Position numbers and translations under genes: made by a program
Assembly: GCF_000425305.1 (NCBI RefSeq)
Contig: NZ_AUDE01000009.1
Location: forward strand, 124,001 to 188,000
Length of the DNA stretch: 64,000 nucleotides
Source: Psychroserpens burtonensis DSM 12212
Lineage (GTDB): Bacteria > Bacteroidota > Bacteroidia > Flavobacteriales > Flavobacteriaceae
Reading direction: 5' to 3'
Notes under the pieces: model-generated
What the model was told of the DNA's origin: nothing
Database searches by the model: none
What the model saw: only the letters and a program-made list of their open reading frames with translations
In this document: piece by piece, positions 10,027-19,161 of the stretch
Layout of the letters: each line of letters opens with the position of its first letter
Position numbering within the stretch: position 1 is the stretch's first letter

Positions 10027-11313
10027 ATGTCAGATAAAGCTACACTAGAAATTAATGGTCAAAAATACGAATTCCCGTTAGTTAAAGGTACAGAAAACGA
10101 AGTCGCAATAGATATCAAAACATTGAGAAGTGTTACAGGTGGTTTTACAACAATTGACCCTGGTTACAAAAACACAGGTGCTTGTGAAAGTGCTATTACG
10201 TTTTTGGATGGAGAAAAAGGAATCTTAAGATATCGTGGTTACTCAATAGAAGAGTTGGCAGAAAAGGCAGATTTTCTTGAAGTAGCTTATTTACTGATAT
10301 TTGGAGAATTACCAAATAAAGCAGAACTTGATAAGTTTCATGCAGATATAAAAAAGCATGCTGTTGTTGATGATGACATTAAGAAAATTTTGGATGCATT
10401 TCCTAAATCTGCGCATCCAATGGGAGTTTTAGCATCTTTGACAAGTGCTTTAACAGCATTTAATCCAACATCTGTTAATGTAGAATCTGAAGAGGATATG
10501 TACAATGCCATTGTTAGGATTCTTGGGAAATTTCCAATATTGGTAGCGTGGACAATGCGTAAGAAAAAAGGAATGCCATTAGAATATGGAAGTTCATCTT
10601 TAGGTTACGTAGAAAACATCTTAAAAATGATGTTTAAGCACCCAAATGAAGATTATGTACAAAATCCTATTTTAGTAAATGCATTAGATAAATTATTAAT
10701 TTTACATGCAGATCACGAGCAAAACTGTTCTACATCTACTGTGAGAATTGTAGGATCATCACACGCAGGATTATTTGCTTCATTAGCGGCAGGAATCTCT
10801 GCACTTTGGGGACCACTTCATGGTGGAGCAAACCAAGCAGTTTTAGAAATGTTAGAAGGTATCAAAAAAGATGGAGGTGATACTAAAAAATATATGGGTA
10901 AAGCTAAGGATAAAGAAGATCCTTTTCGCTTGATGGGCTTTGGACACCGTGTTTATAAAAACTTTGATCCAAGAGCAAAAATCATTAAAGTTGCAGCAGA
11001 TGACGTACTAACAAATTTAGGAATCGAAGATCCAATTTTAGATATCGCAAAAGGTCTTGAAAAAGAAGCCTTAGAAGATGCTTACTTTGTAGATAGGAAA
11101 TTATATCCAAATGTGGATTTCTACTCAGGAATCATTTATAGAGGTATGGATATTCCAACCGAAATGTTTACAGTAATGTTCGCTTTAGGTCGTTTACCAG
11201 GTTGGATAGCGCAATGGAGAGAAATGCGTTTACGTAAAGAGCCAATAGGTCGTCCACGTCAATTATACATTGGGGAAACGCACAGACCATTTAAAGATAT
11301 TAGTAAAAGATAA
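10027..11313 (+). CDS. gltA: Citrate synthase (type II)
   Basis: 428 residues, the size of the hexameric type II enzyme, which condenses acetyl-CoA and oxaloacetate. The N-terminal small beta domain (ATLEINGQKYEFPLVKG) is typical of this type. Active-site histidines lie in HADHEQNCSTSTVR, GPLHGGANQAV and MGFGHRVYKNFDPRA, and the catalytic aspartate in the YPNVDFYSG segment. It has its own promoter region and a terminator that separates it from the downstream DDAH-like gene. Confidence 0.97.
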   Translation: MSDKATLEINGQKYEFPLVKGTENEVAIDIKTLRSVTGGFTTIDPGYKNTGACESAITFLDGEKGILRYRGYSIEELAEKADFLEVAYLLIFGELPNKAELDKFHADIKKHAVVDDDIKKILDAFPKSAHPMGVLASLTSALTAFNPTSVNVESEEDMYNAIVRILGKFPILVAWTMRKKKGMPLEYGSSSLGYVENILKMMFKHPNEDYVQNPILVNALDKLLILHADHEQNCSTSTVRIVGSSHAGLFASLAAGISALWGPLHGGANQAVLEMLEGIKKDGGDTKKYMGKAKDKEDPFRLMGFGHRVYKNFDPRAKIIKVAADDVLTNLGIEDPILDIAKGLEKEALEDAYFVDRKLYPNVDFYSGIIYRGMDIPTEMFTVMFALGRLPGWIAQWREMRLRKEPIGRPRQLYIGETHRPFKDISKR

Positions 11314-11331
11314 ACTGTTTAACACAATATT

Positions 11332-11364
11332 AAAGGCTTCATAAATTATTATGAAGCTTTTTTT
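11332..11364 (+). terminator. Intrinsic terminator after gltA
   Basis: CTTCATAA (11337-11344) pairs with TTATGAAG (11349-11356), extended by GG/CT and A/T pairs, then a T run. It ends 12 bases before the next start codon, so the downstream gene depends on read-through or a promoter overlapping this region. Confidence 0.82.
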
Positions 11365-11376
11365 ATATTAGTAGCT

Positions 11377-12291
11377 ATGATAAAACTTAATGTAAAAAAT
11401 GAGACCACTCGTTTGCGAGCAGTCATTCTTGGTACAGCAAAGAGTAATGGTCCAGCACCAACTCTTGACGAAGCTTACGATCCAAAATCTTTAGAACATA
11501 TTAAAGCAGGAACTTATCCTATAGAAGGCGATATGATCAAAGAAATGGAAGCTGTAGCTCAAGTTTTTGAAAAGTATGACATCAAAGTCTACAGACCAAA
11601 AATTATAGAAGACTGCAATCAGATTTTTAGCAGAGATATTGGTTTTGTTATTGACGATATCTTTATAAAGGCCAATATTTTGCCTGATCGTGAGGAAGAG
11701 TTAGAAGCGATTCAATACGTGATTGACCAGATAAATCCTGAAAAAGTTATGCGTCCACCAGAAGAGGTGCATATAGAAGGAGGAGACGTTCTCGTTTGGA
11801 ACGATTATATATTTATTGGGACGTATTACGAACCAGATTATGCAGATTATATTGTTGCACGTACCAATATAGAAGGTGTTGCTTATATCACCAAGCAGTT
11901 TCCTCATAAAATCGTAAAAAGTTTTAATTTGCGTAAATCACAAGTCAACCCAAAAGATAATGCCTTACATCTCGATTGTTGCTTCCAGCCTATTGGTAAC
12001 AACAAAGCAATTTTGCATAAAGAAGGATTTTTAGATGTCGATGAGTATGAGTGGTTGCTTAATTTCTTCGGTAAAGAGAATTGTTTCATTATTTCGAAAG
12101 ATGAAATGTACAATATGAATAGCAACGTGTTTTCAATTTCTGAAAGCGTCATTATTTCTGAACAAAATTTTACCCGTTTAAATGCATGGCTTCGCGACCA
12201 GGGCTTCGTAGTTGAAGAAGTACCTTATGCTGAAATTGCGAAGCAGGAAGGCTTATTAAGGTGCAGTACTTTGCCTTTAGTTAGGGATTAG
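11377..12291 (+). CDS. Dimethylarginine dimethylaminohydrolase/amidinotransferase-family protein
   Basis: 304 residues of the pentein (guanidino-group-modifying) fold. The catalytic residues can be placed: Glu134/Asp137 in HIEGGDV, His198 in ALHLDCC, and nucleophile Cys296 in LLRCSTLPLVRD close to the C-terminus. Such enzymes hydrolyse guanidines (arginine, methylarginine) to citrulline or transfer amidino groups; the exact substrate cannot be read from sequence. It follows gltA. A second pentein enzyme, ctlX, is encoded at 30060-30992, suggesting an arginine/citrulline salvage capacity. Confidence 0.85.
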   Translation: MIKLNVKNETTRLRAVILGTAKSNGPAPTLDEAYDPKSLEHIKAGTYPIEGDMIKEMEAVAQVFEKYDIKVYRPKIIEDCNQIFSRDIGFVIDDIFIKANILPDREEELEAIQYVIDQINPEKVMRPPEEVHIEGGDVLVWNDYIFIGTYYEPDYADYIVARTNIEGVAYITKQFPHKIVKSFNLRKSQVNPKDNALHLDCCFQPIGNNKAILHKEGFLDVDEYEWLLNFFGKENCFIISKDEMYNMNSNVFSISESVIISEQNFTRLNAWLRDQGFVVEEVPYAEIAKQEGLLRCSTLPLVRD

Positions 12292-12616
12292 GGTAGAAAT
12301 TTTTACAACCATTTATTTAATGTTATAGCAATCACCAGTGTTTAGTCTAATACGCTTTTTTCGTTTGTGTTAGCATACTTATTGATATTTATATATTGTT
12401 ATTTGTTTTATAGCTGGTGCGAAATTTTAAAGATTTGATAGACATAGTGAATGCTTTCTTATGTTTGGTTAAGAGCTAAAGGTCATATTCATTTAGAAGG
12501 GCTTTTGTTCTTAATATACAGCAAACAACGTCGACTGTCTGCACATTAAATCAATTAGTAGCTTCTTCGTAGATTCCCTATAAATTATCTGGTAATCTTA
12601 GTTTTAGCTGCAAAGT
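12292..12616. other. Convergent intergenic region without a gene
   Basis: 325 AT-rich bases between the DDAH-like gene and the minus-strand pseudouridine synthase. A distant CACCAG/CTGGTG inverted pair is present (about 12336 and 12413), but I see no gene, tRNA or terminator with a clear T run. Confidence 0.5.
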
Positions 12617-13285
12617 TTAGACTGATTTGAATGTCCAAAAAGCATTTTTAGGCAATGGTGCTTCATAAGTTTTGAATTCTTTAGAACCAATGACTTGATA
12701 GTTTAATTTCCATGCGTGAAGACAGATAGATTGAGGTAAGTATTTTTGATCAGAACCATATTTTTCATCACCAATAATAGGGAGACCTATATTTGCTAAT
12801 TGAGCTCTTATTTGATGGAATCGACCAGTTTTTGGTTTTATTTCTAAAAGATAACCAAAATCATTTTTGTCTACAACCTCATAGGAAAGAATGCATTCTA
12901 GTGAGTCTTTTGATTTTGATTGAATAATATCTGCTCTTTTTTCTAGATTATTTTTTACAAGAAAATTAATTAAGTGTTGCTTGTTTTTTTGTGGCTTGTT
13001 TTTAACAATTGCCAAATACGTTTTTTGAACTTTTCGGCTACTAAATAGATTATTAAATTCAACAAGAATGCTTTTTTTCTTAGCAAATATCAATACTCCA
13101 CTTGTCACGCGATCTAACCTATGTATTATGCCAATATAGGGTTTTCGTTTGTTTTTTAAAAGATGATTAAAAGTTTGACTCTCAATAGTACAGTCCTCAT
13201 AAGGGCTTTTTTCACTTATAAGTCCAGCCATTTTATTTACGACTATATAATCGTTGTTTTCATGTACTATTTCAAGATTTGACAT
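12617..13285 (-). CDS. RluA-family pseudouridine synthase
   Basis: 222 residues comprising the catalytic domain only, with no S4 domain. The motif HRLDRVTSGVLIFAKK places the catalytic aspartate at residue 58, and GRFHQIRAQLANIGLPIIGDEKYG is the second family signature. It isomerises uridine in rRNA or tRNA; the target site cannot be told from sequence. It stands alone, with weak intergenic regions on both sides. Confidence 0.88.
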   Translation of the reverse strand: MSNLEIVHENNDYIVVNKMAGLISEKSPYEDCTIESQTFNHLLKNKRKPYIGIIHRLDRVTSGVLIFAKKKSILVEFNNLFSSRKVQKTYLAIVKNKPQKNKQHLINFLVKNNLEKRADIIQSKSKDSLECILSYEVVDKNDFGYLLEIKPKTGRFHQIRAQLANIGLPIIGDEKYGSDQKYLPQSICLHAWKLNYQVIGSKEFKTYEAPLPKNAFWTFKSV

Positions 13286-13596
13286 TAGCAGTTTACATTT
13301 TCAAATTTTAAAATAGTATTGTTACGATTAATATGTTCAGTCGCTATCTGATTATTCAATGTTTTAGTCATTTAAATTTATTGTTGGTCAGGGAAATTGA
13401 TATTAATTATTTCACCTTTTTTGTCTTTTATAGAATGATTTATTGCAGTAACGCTCTACTGTTAATATCCCATGAGTTAACAACTACTAATACTATTTTA
13501 GGATAAAAACTCATTTAATTATCTATAACCTCATTTTAACGAAGTTAGTTTTTTTCCTTGGATTATCAATACACAGTCCTACGTATATTCTTTCTC
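13286..13596. other. Intergenic region without a gene
   Basis: About 310 AT-rich bases between two minus-strand genes. It should hold the promoter of the RluA-type gene, but I see no clear -7 box. A short plus-strand frame that begins here is antisense to the next gene and is not supported. Confidence 0.45.
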
Positions 13597-14370
13597 TTAC
13601 TGCTCAATCGCATTATGAGCTATATATCTAGTATCATCACTAAACATGGTTTCTCCTTTAATAAGCCAAGCAAAGCCAAAACTTTCTACTGCGACGGTTT
13701 CCATCCAAAAAGTAAGTTGATTACCATTATAAAAATCTTCATTAATGACTCCAGTAAAACCTAGTAAAATTATAATTAGTGATAATACAATGAGCCCAGC
13801 ACACACTCTACAAATTCTATTTCTAATTACTTTTTTTTGTCCTCGATATCCTTTTAACTTATTAGATTTAGTGAACAAGAAAAATGACATATAAGCCAAT
13901 AGTATTAAAAAAAGTGCTGCAGAGATCAAGTGAAATGTTTCCCTAAAACCTGAACTTGTATTGCCTTCAATAAATGTAATGGAGTATGCTTTTAAAGACT
14001 CGCAATACGTCTCACTTAAATTACCTGTTGGGAAGAATACCACAAATAATGCAAAGATTCCCGCAAACGTAGAGATATAAAAATCTTTTGGTGCTTTACC
14101 ACTATACACAATTAAAAATATAGCTATTACACTTAAAATGACAGTAAAAATGCTTCCCGCCCTTGTGTAATAATAATGACTAATAGATTCTATAGGCCTA
14201 GAGAGATCAAAAAATAAAAAGGTAATAATGATTAAAAGAATTGGTAATGCCATCCCTAAAACACCAATGAGTTTTCTCAGTGTTTTACTATTTTGTAACC
14301 AGAGATCATCTTCTTTTTTATAGTCAAGATTAATCATGTTATTAACCTTTTTGGTGAGTTGATTTTGCAT
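13597..14370 (-). CDS. Multi-pass membrane protein, unknown function
   Basis: 257 residues with about six hydrophobic segments, for example LIGVLGMALPILLIIITFLFF, SIFTVILSVIAIFLIVYSG, FAGIFALFVVFFP and LIVLSLIIILLGFTG. The recurring SHYYYTRAGSIF and RETFHLISAALF segments resemble the loosely defined DUF998-like membrane families, but I do not recognise a specific function. An internal methionine at residue 12 is an alternative start. No linked genes give a clue. Confidence 0.7.
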   Translation of the reverse strand: MQNQLTKKVNNMINLDYKKEDDLWLQNSKTLRKLIGVLGMALPILLIIITFLFFDLSRPIESISHYYYTRAGSIFTVILSVIAIFLIVYSGKAPKDFYISTFAGIFALFVVFFPTGNLSETYCESLKAYSITFIEGNTSSGFRETFHLISAALFLILLAYMSFFLFTKSNKLKGYRGQKKVIRNRICRVCAGLIVLSLIIILLGFTGVINEDFYNGNQLTFWMETVAVESFGFAWLIKGETMFSDDTRYIAHNAIEQ

Positions 14371-14500
14371 AATTAATAGTTTTAAATACTTTGATATTGA
14401 AACATAATAATCATTATCAAATAGTTACAGTTTTCAAAAACTAAGTTACGGTTTTAGATAATACAAAATAGAGGTGATTTTAAGTATACTTTAAAGTTGC

Positions 14501-15586
14501 TTAGTCTCTTACAAAGCCGTCCCAACGTTTCATATACGTCACAAAAGCATTACCTAAACCTTCTTGTTCTAAATAGACTTCAGATACTGGAGTTTGTATT
14601 GGCTCAAAGTTTGGATTTTTAATGACTTGCTTTGGGAAATCGTGATGTAGAATTCCAGATTTGCCGATAGAGACAAAGTCCACTCTAGTGTTTAAAACTT
14701 TTTGGACATCTTCACCAGAACTTATTTTTCCTGCGACCGTCCATTTTACATTTTTGTAATCTAATTCCTCGAAGTGGGCGAGGAGTGATTTGTTTCGATA
14801 TGCTTCATTTTCGGGAGTTTTGAAAACATCCCAAAGTGAAATGTCTAAAAAATCAATTTGATTGGTATCAATCAATTGTTGCGAAACTATTTTTACTTCA
14901 TGGAGTTGCATCCCAAATCGTTCTGGTGAGAGGCGAACGCCTAATAGAAATTGTGCTCCACAAGCTTTTCTAATCCCATCAACTATCTCAAATAGGAGTC
15001 GTGCTCTGTTTTTTAAATTTCCTCCGTAAATATCCTTGCGTTTATTAATATCTGTACTTAAAAATTGAGTTAAAATATAACCATGAGCACCATGAACCTC
15101 TACACCGTCATATCCGCTTTTCTGCGCTCTAATCGCAGCATCAATAAAGTCGTTGCGTAAGTTATAGACCTCTTCTAATGTTAGTGCACGAGCGTTGTGT
15201 TTTTGAATTACCGAAGGACAAACCGGTTGTTCACCAATAACGTTCTCAGGAGATCGCATACCGGCGTGATGCAATTGAATTACGGCTATACAACCTTCTT
15301 TGTGTATACCTGCAGCTAAACGTTTATGACCGTCTATTTGGTGGTCTGAAAAAAACCCTAATTGGCCAGGAAACCCTTTGCCAATGGCCTGCACGTGAGA
15401 AGCACAAGTCATCGTCAACCCAAAACCTTCTTTGGCTCTCATGGTTAACCAATTAAACTCATCATTTGAAAGCGTCCCATCATCACGACTTTGTGAATTG
15501 GTCATTGGTGCTAACATGAAACGATTGGACATTGTTACTCCACACTTAAATGTGAGCGGTGTGTTTGGGGAGTTATGCATGCTCAA
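14501..15586 (-). CDS. NADH:flavin oxidoreductase, old yellow enzyme family
   Basis: 361 residues forming an FMN-binding TIM barrel. Marks are NRFMLAPMTNSQSRDDG at the N-terminus, the AVIQLHHAGMRS strand, YDGVEVHGAHGYILTQFLS and the C-terminal phosphate-binding region with DFVSIGKSG. Such enzymes reduce activated double bonds of enones or nitro compounds; the physiological substrate is unknown. It starts 9 bases after the M28 peptidase gene, so the two are cotranscribed. Confidence 0.9.
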   Translation of the reverse strand: MSMHNSPNTPLTFKCGVTMSNRFMLAPMTNSQSRDDGTLSNDEFNWLTMRAKEGFGLTMTCASHVQAIGKGFPGQLGFFSDHQIDGHKRLAAGIHKEGCIAVIQLHHAGMRSPENVIGEQPVCPSVIQKHNARALTLEEVYNLRNDFIDAAIRAQKSGYDGVEVHGAHGYILTQFLSTDINKRKDIYGGNLKNRARLLFEIVDGIRKACGAQFLLGVRLSPERFGMQLHEVKIVSQQLIDTNQIDFLDISLWDVFKTPENEAYRNKSLLAHFEELDYKNVKWTVAGKISSGEDVQKVLNTRVDFVSIGKSGILHHDFPKQVIKNPNFEPIQTPVSEVYLEQEGLGNAFVTYMKRWDGFVRD

Positions 15587-15595
15587 TGAAGTGTA

Positions 15596-16756
15596 TTATT
15601 CTATAATAATAGTCTTAACAAAACGCTTGTTGTCAATTTTAAAGACTGCAAAATATTGTGCAGAAGCTATACTATCTAACGCAATTGTTTGTTGTTGCTT
15701 ACTTAACGTGTCTTGGTATACTTGTTTGCCTAGGGTATCGATAAGTTTAAAATCAACAGCTTGTTGTAGTGGTTCTTCAAACGTAATATTGAGGTAATTA
15801 CTTGAGGGGTTAGGAGAAATGCTAATCATTTTGCTAAAGTTTTCTTGCTCTTCATCACTTAAGGTTTCAAAAGCAACTGCAAATTCTAGAACAGCTCCAA
15901 GAGAACCTTTTATGACTTCATAAGCATAAGGAACATCCATATTAGCTAGGTTGTCATTTATCGTATGATTTACTGGTGACACATTACTTTCATATAATCC
16001 TGTAATGATTTCGCCATTGTTTTCAAAAGGCACATAGTCTGATGCGTAAGCATTTGAAATTTCGGTCTCTAGATTTGAATAGAGTTCTATCAAAATTGCT
16101 AAGCTATTTGTTGCTGCATTTGATGCTGCATTATTTGATTGTGGACTGGTTAAATCACGCTCACAAACAACGGTATCATTTGTCATTCCATTAACGCCTC
16201 CAACTTCATCAATATTAAAAACAAGCCTAATATCTAAATTTTGAGGGATCACTGTGTTATTTACGTAGTAGTTACTACCTACTAATCCATCCTCTTCTCC
16301 TGAAAAGTGAATGAATTTAATAGAATACTCTGTTTCCACATTTTTTAAAAGTCTTGCGAGTTCTAATAGTAAAACGGTTCCTGTGCCATTATCATTAGTG
16401 CCAGGTCCATTAATTGTATCGTAATGGGCATCAATAATTAAAAAAGTATTAGGATACAAAGTTCCCGTTTTGGTTACGATAATATTATTGCTTGTTCCTG
16501 CGGAATAGGTAAATGGTTGAAGTACCACATCTGTATAGCCAAGACTTTGGTATCTAGAAGTAATCCAATTTTCGGTATTTACTAAAGCTGAAGATCCCAC
16601 AGTTTTTATTCCGAAGTTTTCAAAAGCAGTCAAATCATTAAGCACATTTGTTTGTGATGTATTGCTTACAATATTTCCATAAAATTGATTGAATGTTTGA
16701 GCGCTCGTTATAGATATAACAAATACGGTTAGTAATACTATTACTAATTTTTTCAT
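15596..16756 (-). CDS. Secreted M28-family peptidase with type IX secretion tail
   Basis: 386 residues. A signal peptide (MKKLVIVLLTVFVISITSAQ) is followed by an M28 zinc aminopeptidase domain with metal ligands in IIDAHYDT, GTNDNGTGTVLLLELA and HFSGEEDGLVGSNYYV. The last 75 residues, opening ISISPNPSSNYLNITF and ending KTIIIE, form a type A C-terminal sorting domain for the type IX secretion system, so the enzyme should reach the cell surface or medium. It sits in a run with lipid genes (20 bases after the ACBP gene), though no functional link is obvious. Confidence 0.9.
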   Translation of the reverse strand: MKKLVIVLLTVFVISITSAQTFNQFYGNIVSNTSQTNVLNDLTAFENFGIKTVGSSALVNTENWITSRYQSLGYTDVVLQPFTYSAGTSNNIIVTKTGTLYPNTFLIIDAHYDTINGPGTNDNGTGTVLLLELARLLKNVETEYSIKFIHFSGEEDGLVGSNYYVNNTVIPQNLDIRLVFNIDEVGGVNGMTNDTVVCERDLTSPQSNNAASNAATNSLAILIELYSNLETEISNAYASDYVPFENNGEIITGLYESNVSPVNHTINDNLANMDVPYAYEVIKGSLGAVLEFAVAFETLSDEEQENFSKMISISPNPSSNYLNITFEEPLQQAVDFKLIDTLGKQVYQDTLSKQQQTIALDSIASAQYFAVFKIDNKRFVKTIIIE

Positions 16757-16776
16757 ATTTTGGGGTTTAAGGAGTT

Positions 16777-17043
16777 CTATTTTCGGTATAAAAAATAGTT
16801 ATTTACCAAATCAATATAAATGCGTTTGGCTTCATCTTCAGTAACATCTTGGACTTGAAATAATGCATTTGTTTTAAACGCATTGATTATAGGTTTGCGA
16901 CTACTAGGACGCTCGTAGTTGTTACTTGCTTTTTTATAATAAGCGTATAAACGCAATAACATGTCTGCAGGAAAACGTTCGGTATGCGCATTTACGCGCT
17001 CTACCGCTTCACTAAATTCTATTTCTAATTCTTCTGATGTCAT
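16777..17043 (-). CDS. Acyl-CoA-binding protein (ACBP family)
   Basis: 88 residues, the size of a single ACBP four-helix domain. LEIEFSEAVERVNAHTERFPADMLLRLYAYYKKAS follows the family pattern in which the tyrosine/lysine-containing YAYYKKA segment binds the CoA nucleotide. Such proteins bind and buffer long-chain acyl-CoA. They are common in eukaryotes and patchy in bacteria. Its ATG overlaps the psd stop codon (ATGA), and cdsA lies just upstream, so a role in acyl supply for phospholipid synthesis is plausible but inferred. Confidence 0.85.
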   Translation of the reverse strand: MTSEELEIEFSEAVERVNAHTERFPADMLLRLYAYYKKASNNYERPSSRKPIINAFKTNALFQVQDVTEDEAKRIYIDLVNNYFLYRK

Positions 17044-17693
17044 GGTTTTGTCGCAATAACAGTTTCGCCTCCTTTTACGTTTTGATTTAATTCTACTTTA
17101 ATATCTGAATCTAGAGGCAAATATAAATCGACTCGAGATCCAAATTTTATAAACCCAGAATCTGAACCTTGTACAACATGGTCTTCAATGTTTGCATAAT
17201 TAACAATACGTTTTGCTAAAGCTCCTGCGATTTGCCTGTACAGTATTTTTCCAAAGTTATCATTTTCTACGACAACAGTAGTACGCTCATTTTCTTCACT
17301 AGATTTTGGATGCCAAGCAACAAGAAATTTTCCCGGATGATATTTGGAGTAGGTTACATTTCCGCCGATAGGATAACGGGTTACATGAACATTAATGGGT
17401 GACATGAATACAGATACTTGTATGCGTTTATCTTTGAAGACCTCTTTCTCAAAAACTTCTTCTATAACGACCACTTTACCATCTACAGGTGATACTGCTG
17501 CATGGCTATCTAAGATAGTGTGTCGTTTTGGATTTCTAAAAAACTGAAGAATAAGCAACAGCAATATAAGCATTCCAATCATGAGCGAAAATCGCAACCA
17601 TGTAAGATCAATGAAACGATCTATAATGAGAATGGAACCAATCACGATGACTAGTGTTATGAGAATAATTTTATAACCTTCTTTATGAAACAT
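17040..17693 (-). CDS. psd: Phosphatidylserine decarboxylase (short, self-processing type)
   Basis: 217 residues. It decarboxylates phosphatidylserine to phosphatidylethanolamine. The N-terminus has two hydrophobic segments (IILITLVIVIGSILII and LMIGMLILLLLILQF). The processing site lies in IKFGSRVDLYLP, with cleavage expected between Gly185 and Ser186 so that the serine becomes the pyruvoyl group. VSPVDGKVVVIEEV and SVFMSPINVHVTRYPIGG are further family marks. It overlaps cdsA by 11 bases and the ACBP gene by 4, so the three are translationally coupled. Confidence 0.95.
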   Translation of the reverse strand: MFHKEGYKIILITLVIVIGSILIIDRFIDLTWLRFSLMIGMLILLLLILQFFRNPKRHTILDSHAAVSPVDGKVVVIEEVFEKEVFKDKRIQVSVFMSPINVHVTRYPIGGNVTYSKYHPGKFLVAWHPKSSEENERTTVVVENDNFGKILYRQIAGALAKRIVNYANIEDHVVQGSDSGFIKFGSRVDLYLPLDSDIKVELNQNVKGGETVIATKP

Positions 17694-18504
17694 AAGTAAT
17701 GAGTCTTAAATATAAAAATATAAATGGTGCAGCAAAGATAATACTATCTAGGCGATCTAGTAAGCCTCCATGTCCAGGCATAATGACACCACTATCTTTA
17801 ACGCCAGCTTGACGTTTAAATTTGGATTCTATTAAGTCTCCAATAGTACCAAAAACACTAACTATAATGCCTAAAATAAGCCAGTTAGTAAATGTGAGTT
17901 CGTCTGTAAAATACCAAATAAAATAACTTGCAATACATGAGAAAAAGAGTCCGCCGAGGAAACCTTCAACCGTTTTTTTAGGAGAAATACTTGAGAATAG
18001 CTTTTGCTTTCCTAAATTTTTACCTACAATATAGGCAAATGTATCATTGACCCAAACTAATATAAAAGATCCTAAGAGAAGGAGTGGTGTGAATTTTTCA
18101 TAGAAATTTCCAATACAAATTAGAAATACGAATCCGCTTGATAAATAGAAGGTTGTAATTATAAATCGTTTGGAGCTAAATAACGGAATGGTTTTTTCTG
18201 AAAACAAGTCCTTTATAAGAATAAGCAGTACGAAAATGGTAATAACCAGCACTATTTGGGAAGTTTCATTAAATCCTACTAAGGACTCTGAAATGAGTTT
18301 CCAATAGGCAAACCCTAAATATAGGATTGAGAATATAATATAAGGCAGAAAGCTTTTTAACTGAATGAGTTTTTTAAACTCTGCCATACAAATCAAACCA
18401 AAAATAAAGAAGAGAGCAATAAGCGCATGCCTCCAAAATAGGGAACCAATAAGAAGACAGACGTATAACAATCCTGAGATAGCTCTTGTAGCAGTTTCTT
18501 TCAT
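17683..18504 (-). CDS. cdsA: Phosphatidate cytidylyltransferase
   Basis: 273 residues with about seven membrane segments. It makes CDP-diacylglycerol from phosphatidate and CTP in the plasma membrane. The C-terminal signature is present as GDLIESKFKRQAGVKDSGVIMPGHGGLLDRLDS, and the SPKKTVEGFLGG segment is also typical. It begins directly after the stop of the LUD gene and overlaps psd, giving two steps of phosphatidylethanolamine synthesis in one transcript; the synthase between them (pssA) is not in this window. Confidence 0.95.
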   Translation of the reverse strand: MKETATRAISGLLYVCLLIGSLFWRHALIALFFIFGLICMAEFKKLIQLKSFLPYIIFSILYLGFAYWKLISESLVGFNETSQIVLVITIFVLLILIKDLFSEKTIPLFSSKRFIITTFYLSSGFVFLICIGNFYEKFTPLLLLGSFILVWVNDTFAYIVGKNLGKQKLFSSISPKKTVEGFLGGLFFSCIASYFIWYFTDELTFTNWLILGIIVSVFGTIGDLIESKFKRQAGVKDSGVIMPGHGGLLDRLDSIIFAAPFIFLYLRLITYVS

Positions 18505-19110
18505 TTATAAATCTTCTAGAAGCAATAGATATAAGTTTTTTGAACTACTTCCATAGGTAAGGAAGTCTTTGTCTTCTATAGTTTTAAAGTGTTTGATAGT
18601 AGTAATGTTAGTGGGTATTTTATCTCTATTTTTTCCTTTAATACCTCTAAGGCCTTCACCAATGTTTTGCACGAATTGGCTCGTAGTTGCATAGATAACG
18701 AAATTGTCGGGTAACTCTTTTAATTTCTTTTCAGCAATTTGATTGGAAGAAATTAATAGAGAACCATCATCTGAGATAAGATATTCACAGGTTGAAAAGA
18801 AAAATGAGCTTTCTGAAATTCGCTTTGTCTTGTCAAGTTTAAAATCTTTGAAAAGTTGATCTAAACGAGCATCGAACATTAAGACCATATCATTTCTCCA
18901 ATTATTCTCTAATAAAATGGAATTTAGAGAGTTTTGAACCTCTTGCATGTTTTCACAGTACAAGAATTTTCCACCGTTAGCTTTAAAGTTTATCGTAAAT
19001 TGTTCATCAACAGGTAGCTTGATTTCGGGCATGTACTTGCCTCGCTGTTCGCTTTTTATGTTGTCTTCAGGTGTGCTTTTCAAACCGAAGATTTTACGAA
19101 ATAGACTCAT
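18505..19110 (-). CDS. LUD-domain protein
   Basis: 201 residues resembling the LUD domain of LutB/LutC (lactate utilisation) proteins: an N-terminal region with EQFTINFKANGGKFLYCEN, a central SESSFFFSTCEYLISDDGSLLISS and a C-terminal YATTSQFVQNIGEGLRGIKG. It lacks iron-sulfur cysteine motifs and LutA/LutB partners are not nearby, so lactate oxidation is not implied. It is the first gene of the LUD-cdsA-psd-ACBP run and has its own -7 box. Its biochemical role is unknown. Confidence 0.8.
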   Translation of the reverse strand: MSLFRKIFGLKSTPEDNIKSEQRGKYMPEIKLPVDEQFTINFKANGGKFLYCENMQEVQNSLNSILLENNWRNDMVLMFDARLDQLFKDFKLDKTKRISESSFFFSTCEYLISDDGSLLISSNQIAEKKLKELPDNFVIYATTSQFVQNIGEGLRGIKGKNRDKIPTNITTIKHFKTIEDKDFLTYGSSSKNLYLLLLEDL

Positions 19111-19153
19111 TTGAAAGGGATAGCTATCAATCTAGTTGAATTAATGTATGATT

Positions 19154-19161
19154 CAAATATA
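19154..19161 (-). promoter_or_regulatory. -7 box for the LUD-cdsA-psd run
   Basis: The minus strand reads TATATTTG, a match to TANNTTTG, 43 bases before the LUD gene ATG. A minus-strand TTG at 19186-19188 lies 24 bases upstream, slightly long. The element overlaps the end of the ftsH terminator. Confidence 0.5.

Noticed and set aside
12336-12416. attC-like or mobile-element scar
   Set aside because: The only support is a short CACCAG/CTGGTG pair; no target-site duplication, integrase or conserved ends.
13558-13764. Plus-strand open frame of 68 codons
   Set aside because: Antisense to the membrane protein gene, with no recognisable domain and no upstream signal.
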